A stretch of 64,000 bases of DNA from Salibacterium salarium (GTDB lineage Bacteria; Bacillota; Bacilli; Bacillales; Marinococcaceae). The DNA lies in contig NZ_JAUSUM010000001.1 in NCBI RefSeq assembly GCF_030813635.1, forward strand, positions 310,001 to 374,000, given 5' to 3'. Position numbers and translations under genes: made by a program. Positions 16,880-24,224 of the stretch are shown one piece after another. The notes beneath the pieces were generated by a model, which was not told the origin of the DNA, did no database searches, and saw nothing but the letters and a program-made list of their open reading frames with translations. Numbering within the stretch: position 1 is the first letter of the stretch; each line of letters opens with the position of its first letter.

Positions 16880-17191
16880 ATGAAAAATATTTTACTAGTT
16901 TGCGCGGCGGGAATGTCTACAAGTTTAATGGTGAGTAAAATGAATGAGGCTGCTCAAAGCAAGGAAGAAGATATCACTATCAATGCAAGTTCGGGTTCTG
17001 ATTTGGAAAAATATGCGAGTGACATGGATGTTTTATTATTAGGGCCACAAGTCGGCTACTTAAAAAGTAAGTACGAAAAAGAATACGAATCACAAGGAGT
17101 ACCTGTGGAAGTGATTAATAGTGTGGATTACGGCATGATGGATGGAGAAAAAGTATTAAATCACGCACTTGAGCTAATAGAAGGCAAGTAA
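16880..17191 (+). CDS. PTS lactose/cellobiose-family EIIB
   Basis: The start is the ATG at 16880, with TGGAGGG upstream; the longer frame from 16865 begins inside that region. The 103-residue protein has the phosphorylated Cys8 in LLVCAAGMSTSLM, the signature of cellobiose-type EIIB. It follows the EIIA gene after 27 bases and precedes EIIC. Confidence 0.9.
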   Translation: MKNILLVCAAGMSTSLMVSKMNEAAQSKEEDITINASSGSDLEKYASDMDVLLLGPQVGYLKSKYEKEYESQGVPVEVINSVDYGMMDGEKVLNHALELIEGK

Positions 17192-17225
17192 TGAACTAAA
17201 TGTTTATATAAAGGGGGTTTTTAAA

Positions 17226-18509
17226 ATAAATTCACGTACAGCAGCAATACAGTCAAAATTGCAAACGGTTGCCGGAGCAATAAGTAATAATAAATACTTA
17301 AAAGCAGTGTCGGACGGTTTAGTATCTACGATTCCTGCATTGATTGTTGGAGCGCTCTCTACATTAATTGCAAGTTTACCGATTAATCAGTATCAGGACT
17401 TTCTAGAGTCAACAGGACTAGGGTCAATTATTAGTAAGCCTTATGAAATGACGATTAATATATTATCGATTTATGCTGTGTTTTTTATAGCTTATCGATT
17501 GGCTGCATCTTTTGATGCGGATCGTGGGGGAGCGGGACTGGCAGCATTAGTCAGTTTTATGGTGTTGACCCCTATTACCCTGGCGGAAGAAGGAAATCTT
17601 ATACCCTTTGAGTTTTTAGGAGCTCAAGGATTATTCGTAGCCATCATTGTAGGGCTTATATCGGCTAAACTATATTCTGTTATTGAAGGCAAGGGGTGGA
17701 TGATAAAATTACCTGACGGTGTTCCGCCTACTATTTCGAAATCATTTGCCAGTTTAGTTCCGGGATTTCTCATTGTAGTGTTCTGGACGATAGTTATGGG
17801 ATTATTTACGTTAACCCCAATGGGAAGTATACATGAGTTTATTTATACTTTTGTGCAGGCTCCTTTAAATAATCTCGGTGGCAGTTTTTGGTCCATGGTT
17901 GCTGTCGTTTTAGTTATTCATATCCTTTGGCTGTTTGGGGTTCATGGCATGCTGGTAGTAATGCCTATGGTGATGAGTGTGTGGCTGCCATTAGGTGTAG
18001 AAAACTTAAATGCCCTTAATTCAGGCGAGCCTCTTCCTAATATTGTTACTCCTGATTTATTAATGACTTTCATTTTATTGGGAGGTTCTGGGGCAACATT
18101 AGGTCTATCGTTTTTAATGGCATTTATGGCAAAAAGTAAGCGCTATAGAACATTAGGTAAGTTAACGGTAGCGCCATCGCTGTTTGGCATCAATGAACCA
18201 ATTATTTTTGGTACGCCTATTATTTTAAATCCGTATTTGGCTGTACCATTTATTCTGTCTCCATTAACGGCAGCGATCGTTCCTTATGTATTAATGGCAC
18301 TAGAAATATTTCCGCGGGTTAATAGTGTTGGCTTACCGTTAGGGGCCCCTGTTATATTTAACGCTTTTATGCAGGGAGGCCTCATGTTAATTGTTCTACA
18401 AGCAATTCTGTTTGTTGTAACAACGCTGATATATTATCCGTTTTTTAGGATCATAGATAAGAAAGCATATAAAGAAGAAACGCAATCAAGTGTAGATAAA
18501 AGTGCTTGA
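17226..18509 (+). CDS. PTS lactose/cellobiose-family EIIC, apparent ATA start
   Basis: This membrane permease has about ten hydrophobic segments and conserved family stretches (DGLVSTIPALIVGAL, FGVHGMLVVMP, FGINEPIIFGTPI). It is 427 residues if read from 17226. A strong AAAGGGGG lies eight bases before an ATA codon at 17226, and no ATG, GTG or TTG occurs in frame until the TTG at 17259, which has no ribosome binding site and would cut conserved N-terminal length. An AUA start or a base error (ATG to ATA) is the simplest reading. It imports and phosphorylates the sugar with the EIIA and EIIB encoded just before. Confidence 0.85.
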   Translation: MNSRTAAIQSKLQTVAGAISNNKYLKAVSDGLVSTIPALIVGALSTLIASLPINQYQDFLESTGLGSIISKPYEMTINILSIYAVFFIAYRLAASFDADRGGAGLAALVSFMVLTPITLAEEGNLIPFEFLGAQGLFVAIIVGLISAKLYSVIEGKGWMIKLPDGVPPTISKSFASLVPGFLIVVFWTIVMGLFTLTPMGSIHEFIYTFVQAPLNNLGGSFWSMVAVVLVIHILWLFGVHGMLVVMPMVMSVWLPLGVENLNALNSGEPLPNIVTPDLLMTFILLGGSGATLGLSFLMAFMAKSKRYRTLGKLTVAPSLFGINEPIIFGTPIILNPYLAVPFILSPLTAAIVPYVLMALEIFPRVNSVGLPLGAPVIFNAFMQGGLMLIVLQAILFVVTTLIYYPFFRIIDKKAYKEETQSSVDKSA

Positions 18510-20012
<1,503 letters not shown>

Positions 20013-20163
20013 AAAAGGATTGGCTGCTTGATTGGTGCTGATGCTGGTGATTTTTCACTCGTTTGTTACGGTGGATGTGAAAAATGAATGAGGCTTTGCG
20101 TTCATGGTGGTTACACTGCCTCGAACGCAAATCGAGGTATGAATGAAGGGTATACTTCAAAAT

Positions 20164-20210
20164 AAAAAGGTTCCGATCATCAAAAAGTTGATGATCGGAA
20201 TCTTTTTAAG
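20164..20210 (+). terminator. Strong rho-independent terminator after the PTS operon
   Basis: AAAAAG and TTCCGATCATCAA pair with TTGATGATCGGAA and CTTTTT, with a bulge and a short loop. Confidence 0.9.
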
Positions 20211-20245
20211 TTGGCTAGTTATGTTCTAGTCTCTAGAGGGGGAGA

Positions 20246-20323
20246 CGGTCATTTGTTCCGCTAACGGCAGTAGAGAAGGTGAGAAAGACGAGGTTTGGAG
20301 GAAATAAAGGAATAGATGTCCGG
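20246..20323. repeat. Dispersed imperfect inverted repeat, full copy
   Basis: The left arm CGGTCATTTGTTCCG and the right arm GGAATAGATGTCCGG are imperfect inverted copies about 48 bases apart. The inner part aligns with 8768-8814. It lies in the gene-free stretch 20013-20552, where I otherwise see only the terminator at 20164-20210, small hairpins (for example GCGTTC/GAACGC at 20099-20131) and the ribosome binding site of the next gene. Confidence 0.55.
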
Positions 20324-20552
20324 AGAAAGGTGGAAAATAGGGGAGATGGGGAAAATAACCGTGCATCGCTGTTTCTCCCCTATCCGCCGTTCCTGAACCT
20401 GCACCGGAAGAATACACTGAAAAATCGGGTGAAATCCGCTCGTAAATTTATTTTGTTTTCCTTTGACTTAATCATTGTGATACCATGTCGATGCGTGACG
20501 AAGCTGGTTATTGGGAACAGTAGGAACGAATGGGAATCAAAAGGAGGGAATC

Positions 20553-20849
20553 ATGAAATTGTCCGCCCTTGCAAAATTTATTTCAGGAGGGTATGAAGCT
20601 TTATTAGCAATCCCTTTAATCGGAGGGAGTATCGTTTTATTTAGCGGATATTCCGCACTAGGAATTGCTTTGACCCTTCATATCATTACGTTCATTATAG
20701 CGTATGTGTACCGGACTGCGAAGACGCCTAGTGTTTTTGGTATTATTACGTCGTTAATAGCTGGAATTCCAGTTATAGGCTGGTTACTGCATACAATTAC
20801 CGCGATATTGCTGCTTGTTAGTGCCGTGTCAGACAACCGACGTGGATAA
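20553..20849 (+). CDS. Small membrane protein, unknown
   Basis: I place the start at the ATG at 20553, three bases after AAAGGAGGGAATC. The 98-residue product has three hydrophobic segments (ALLAIPLIGGSIVLF, ALTLHIITFIIAYVY, IPVIGWLLHTITAILLLVSAV) and a short charged tail. It resembles small Bacillus membrane proteins of unknown role; I cannot name a family. It is monocistronic with a hairpin after it. Confidence 0.7.
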   Translation: MKLSALAKFISGGYEALLAIPLIGGSIVLFSGYSALGIALTLHIITFIIAYVYRTAKTPSVFGIITSLIAGIPVIGWLLHTITAILLLVSAVSDNRRG

Positions 20850-20851
20850 CA

Positions 20852-20884
20852 AAAGAGCTGTATCAAAAGGTACAGCTTCTTGTC
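20852..20884 (+). terminator. Terminator hairpin after the small membrane protein
   Basis: AAGAGCTGTA pairs with TACAGCTTCTT around a short loop; the T tract is interrupted. Confidence 0.7.
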
Positions 20885-20955
20885 TATGACAATAAGCAGG
20901 CGACCATGGGCAGGAGCGGAAGACGACGACATTTCGTTGATCGCCGGCTAAACAC

Positions 20956-20998
20956 GGTCACGTCCTGTGACCAACACTGGCATTAGAACATCCTGTTC
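20956..20998. repeat. Two small hairpins with TCCT in the loop
   Basis: GGTCACGTCCTGTGACC (20956-20972) and GAACATCCTGTTC (20986-20998) share the form stem-(G/A)TCCT-stem. Similar units recur at 21562-21604. The 20885-21360 stretch around them shows no convincing gene. Confidence 0.5.
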
Positions 20999-21368
20999 GT
21001 TGAAGAAGCTGAGCGCTGTCCGAGGCAAAGGAGACACGGCGATCCGGAGGGAGCCGATGTCGCTTTTGTGCTCTAGAGTGAAAGCGTCTGCTACCAGCGC
21101 ATGCTCTCTTTGGTCACCAAGCTCTTTATAGTTGTGCACAGACTTTTAATACAGCCTATTCTTAAAAGATAGGAATGTATACAATTTTAGCGTTTTCGGG
21201 ATTCAGCAGAGCTCAGCCGTTCGGAGGTCCACAGGAAGCCTGTCGGATGCAGGTTCGTTCGGCATTGCTGCTTTTCTTAGACAAATCAATGTAAAAAAAG
21301 TCCGTAGGGCGATTTTGGAGAACAAAATTTACACTATTATGTGGACTTTTAATTCATAGGAGAAGTTT

Positions 21369-21530
21369 TACTAGCGAAAGAGGAAGAAATACTGGCCAAG
21401 TCAGGAGATTTACTAGCCAAATATCTATGTTTTCTAGCCAAACGATTCGTTACTGTCTAAAGGTGATGGATTACTGGCCAAAAAGACCGAAATACTGTCC
21501 AAAAGACCACTTTTACTTTCCAAACACATA
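21369..21530. repeat. Degenerate tandem repeat, 21-bp period, eight units
   Basis: Units beginning TACTAGC, TACTGGCC, TACTAGCC, TTCTAGCC, TACTGTC, TACTGGCC, TACTGTCC and TACTTTCC start at 21369, 21390, 21411, 21432, 21451, 21472, 21493 and 21514. All steps are 21 bases except one of 19. The consensus is TACTGGCCAAA plus ten variable bases. Read on the minus strand it would encode a seven-residue repeat (LASKSPD-like), but the frame breaks at the 19-base step and no start signal supports it. Confidence 0.7.
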
Positions 21531-21561
21531 AGGGCTGGCCTCAGGGTGCAACGCTCTTCGT

Positions 21562-21604
21562 CGAACGTCGTGTTCGAAGTCACCACGTCCTGTGGAAGTG
21601 ACTC
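21562..21604. repeat. Adjacent small hairpins, GTCGT and GTCCT loops
   Basis: CGAACGTCGTGTTCG (21562-21576) is followed by AGTCAC...GTGACT around CCACGTCCTGTGG. They follow the 21-bp repeat array directly and resemble the hairpins at 20956-20998. Confidence 0.45.
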
Positions 21605-21728
21605 CGGAAAACAGGCTACCCTGCGCGCAGAAAAGAATCGCTGCCTATAATCCCTCACACTGTCGTAACCTACTCATCTTTATGATTTCAATCTATTTGA
21701 AAAAAATGCAGTAAACAAAAATTCCTTC

Positions 21729-21760
21729 TAAAAAAAGAGCTTTGCGATTAAAAGCAGAGC
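21729..21760 (-). terminator. Minus-strand terminator without a listed gene
   Basis: On the minus strand GAGCTCTGC pairs with GCAAAGCTC (one G-T pair) and is followed by seven T. It directly overlaps the end of the short frame at 21748-21915 and suggests a transcript from that strand. Confidence 0.7.
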
Positions 21761-21915
21761 TCATGCACGTTAACATCATAAGTAGCGGTATAACAACAGG
21801 ACTCCCACATTTGAACATTTATTGACGAGTCTGTCATGAGAAAACGATAATCCTTCGGTGAAAAGTAAAAATTGCCTGCACAGTAAGGTTTCTGTTTAAT
21901 GAAAATGTTATACAC
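21748..21915 (-). CDS. Possible 55-residue ORF or gene remnant
   Basis: The minus-strand frame from a GTG at 21915 (or an ATG at 21837) to TAA at 21748 encodes a peptide with protein-like content (KPYCAGNFYFSPKDYRFLM, then WESCCYTATYDVNVHELCF). Its stop lies inside a good terminator, which supports a real transcript end. No strong ribosome binding site precedes either start; GAAGGA is 13 bases before the ATG. It may be the 3' remnant of a lost gene. I recognise no family. Confidence 0.3.
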   Translation of the reverse strand: MYNIFIKQKPYCAGNFYFSPKDYRFLMTDSSINVQMWESCCYTATYDVNVHELCF

Positions 21916-22037
21916 GTTTTTTACGTTTTATTACCAATAAATATTATATTGTGATAAAATAAAAAGGTATTAAAGGAATATCTATACATTAACATACAGA
22001 AATGTCTAATTTTAAATAAACAGAGGGGGAGCGTCCT

Positions 22038-23294
22038 ATGAAAAAAAGTATTGTCGCGGGGTTGAGTGCTGTTTTAGTGGCAGCAAATATCGTTCCATCC
22101 GCTTTGGCAGACGAAGACAATGACTCGAGTGCGGATGAGCAGCAAGCCGAGGAGAATGAAGAGGAACTTGTTCAAACATTGACAATGGAAGAAGCTGTGG
22201 ACCACGCATTGAATGACGACACGTCCCTATTACTATTAAACTATCAATTAGAGAATATGAAAAGTCAGCTGAATGGTTTGGAAGACGACCATGAGGATTT
22301 AAATGATGATTTGGACGATTTGGAAGATCAAATGGATAACTTAAGAGATGTACAAAGAGAAACGGGAGAAAGAACGTTCCAATCTCGTCTCGAACTTCAG
22401 AATCAAATGGAAACGTTAGAGGATAATCTAGATGAGCTAGAAGATTCGATTCAGGAATTAGACACGAATACGACAACATCTGAAATTGACAAACAAGCTA
22501 CAAAAGAAAGTATGGAGCTCAGTGCGATTTCGACTTTTACTCAATTAGTAATGGCAAAGGACCAGTTGGATTTGCTTCATGCGTCGTTGGAAACAGAAGA
22601 ACAGACCGTAGCAAACACGCAAAAACGCCACGATCTTGGCTTGGTTTCCCGTGATGAATTGGATACGGCTAAACGGGAAGTAACACGCTTGGAGTCTGAG
22701 ATTTCTCAATCAAAATTGGAACTAGAACGAGATATGGCCGAGTTTGCTTTGGATATTGGTATTACATACCATTCCGATTTGAGTCTTGAAGAACCTGAGA
22801 TTGGTGAGTTGGAGCCATTGCAACAAGAAACAGAGACAGAAGAATTAATTGAGAACTCTTATAGTATGAAGAGTGCAAAAAAAGAATTAGAGCTTGCAGA
22901 ATACAATCAAGAACAAGTGTATGAAGATGAAGATGCTACCTCTCATGAAGAGGAACAGGCGGATATTGATGTGCAAATAGCAGAAGAAGAGATTGTTCAA
23001 TTACGGGAGAATTTAACAACATCCATTGAATCATTGTTTACAGAAGCAGATACTCAATATCAAAATGTTATTAGCACCGAGGATGAATTGAACTATGCTA
23101 AAACAGATTATGCAAATTTAAAAACACAGGTTGATATTGGAGTGGCACCTGAGTCAGAGTATGAGTTATCACAATTACAGGTGACAGAGGCAGAACTGAA
23201 CCATAAAGTTGCCGAACAAAACTACTTTTTACTATGTAAACAAATAGAATCCCTTCGATCAGGTCTTGTTGAACAACAACAATCACAACAATAA
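22038..23294 (+). CDS. TolC-family (outer membrane efflux protein-like) exported coiled-coil protein
   Basis: The 418-residue protein has a signal peptide (MKKSIVAGLSAVLVAANIV...ALADED), an acidic stretch and TolC-like helical repeats. Each half begins with a typical stretch (LTMEEAVDHAL near residue 48) and has long coiled coils (LEDDHEDLNDDLDDLEDQ, QNQMETLEDNLDELEDS) and the TQKRHDLGLVSRDELDTAKRE segment characteristic of the family. Gram-positives have no outer membrane, so the role must differ, perhaps wall-associated. A lipoprotein gene follows. GAGGGGGAG precedes the ATG. Confidence 0.7.
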   Translation: MKKSIVAGLSAVLVAANIVPSALADEDNDSSADEQQAEENEEELVQTLTMEEAVDHALNDDTSLLLLNYQLENMKSQLNGLEDDHEDLNDDLDDLEDQMDNLRDVQRETGERTFQSRLELQNQMETLEDNLDELEDSIQELDTNTTTSEIDKQATKESMELSAISTFTQLVMAKDQLDLLHASLETEEQTVANTQKRHDLGLVSRDELDTAKREVTRLESEISQSKLELERDMAEFALDIGITYHSDLSLEEPEIGELEPLQQETETEELIENSYSMKSAKKELELAEYNQEQVYEDEDATSHEEEQADIDVQIAEEEIVQLRENLTTSIESLFTEADTQYQNVISTEDELNYAKTDYANLKTQVDIGVAPESEYELSQLQVTEAELNHKVAEQNYFLLCKQIESLRSGLVEQQQSQQ

Positions 23295-23305
23295 TTCGTC
23301 TCCCT

Positions 23306-23335
23306 TTGACAGTAATAGAAATAAGCTTTTATGAT
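23306..23335 (+). promoter_or_regulatory. Candidate promoter of the lipoprotein gene
   Basis: TTGACA (23306-23311) and TATGAT (23330-23335) are 18 bases apart, 100 bases before the start at 23436. The lipoprotein could thus be expressed apart from the TolC-like gene. Confidence 0.55.
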
Positions 23336-23435
23336 AGAAGTTACTGGTTAAAATAGGTAATACATCTCTGTACATTATCGAGTGATTCAGTTACAATACG
23401 ATATGTCAACAGACAAAAAGGAGAGAGATGCAGCG

Positions 23436-23855
23436 ATGGTTTCAAAACGAAATTGGTTAGTGTTAATGCTATTGGTTATAGGTATGATTTCACTAATAGG
23501 ATGTTCTTCTGGAGAGGATTCCGACGCTGATACAACAGACTCAGAACAAGAAGCAGACGAGCAACAAGAAGAACAAGAAGATCAGGAAGAACCTAGTGCG
23601 GAATTAAGCACGGATGAAGAATTAACCCAACAGTTGGAATCAGAAGATGCTGTAGAGGAAGCCATGGTGCAGCTAGTTGATGAAGAAGACGGGCAACTTG
23701 TGAATATTGACATCGATATTTCTGCTGATCAAGAATGGTCGGAAGATTTAAAGACAACTTATTCCGAAATCATTCAAGAAGCATATCCAGATCAAACGGT
23801 TGATGTTATTTTTGCTCAAGATGGAGAAATGTTAGAGCAAATTACTTTAGAATAA
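23436..23855 (+). CDS. Small lipoprotein, unknown
   Basis: The start is the ATG at 23436 downstream of AAAAGGAGAGAG; the frame is open from 23382. The 139-residue product has a lipoprotein signal peptide (WLVLMLLVIGMISLIGC, Cys at about 25), an acidic Glu/Gln linker and a compact C-terminal domain of about 80 residues ending near VDVIFAQDGEMLEQI. It should be anchored on the outer face of the membrane. No known domain is recognised. Its place after the TolC-like gene suggests, but does not show, a joint role. Confidence 0.75.
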   Translation: MVSKRNWLVLMLLVIGMISLIGCSSGEDSDADTTDSEQEADEQQEEQEDQEEPSAELSTDEELTQQLESEDAVEEAMVQLVDEEDGQLVNIDIDISADQEWSEDLKTTYSEIIQEAYPDQTVDVIFAQDGEMLEQITLE

Positions 23856-23866
23856 ATTATTTAAAG

Positions 23867-23903
23867 AAAAGAAGCTGCTGAAAACAAAGGCAGCTTCTTT
23901 TCA
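23867..23903 (+). terminator. Rho-independent terminator after the lipoprotein gene
   Basis: AAAAGAAGCTGC pairs with GCAGCTTCTTTT around a short loop with trailing T. Confidence 0.85.
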
Positions 23904-24091
23904 TATTTTTGTAAAATACAAGATGGAAATAAAAGGATAATCATAGTCTATCATGGCATATTTTTTTTAAAATGGTAATTATAAAGGAAGAAGAGACCAT
24001 TACGTAAGGATAATGTCTTTCATTGGAGAGAATGAATTGGTACGGATGGGTGATTTTCAATATACCCCACTATGCTCTACTATTGAAAAAA

Positions 24092-24105
24092 GATATCGCG
24101 ATATC
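24092..24105. promoter_or_regulatory. 14-bp palindrome in the S-layer gene leader
   Basis: GATATCGCGATATC is a perfect palindrome about 120 bases before the S-layer-type gene. The upstream region 23904-24224 is long and AT-rich. It also holds a possible 13-codon mini-cistron beginning at the ATG in GGAGGGTTATG (24139 onward, product MFKYHGNMVNTHM). Role unknown; a regulator site or leader element is possible. Confidence 0.4.
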
Positions 24106-24224
24106 AACTCGCATTTCTATTATTAATTAGTGGAGGGTTATGTTTAAATATCATGGAAATATGGTAAATACACATATGTAACCCGATGACAACTATCTTA
24201 ATATATTCTCAAGGAGGAATCATT

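Noticed and set aside
20948-21139. 63-codon minus-strand frame
   Set aside because: It spans small hairpin repeats, has no convincing start site and its product is not protein-like.
21369-21530. CRISPR array
   Set aside because: The units are too short and degenerate, with no constant repeat and separate spacers, and no cas genes are near.
21434-21658. 74-codon minus-strand frame with heptad-like repeats
   Set aside because: The repeats follow from the 21-bp tandem array; the frame breaks within the array and there is no start signal.
23936-23956. Fur-like sequence GGATAATCATAGTCTATCA
   Set aside because: Too many mismatches to the 7-1-7 motif, and no iron-related gene is adjacent.
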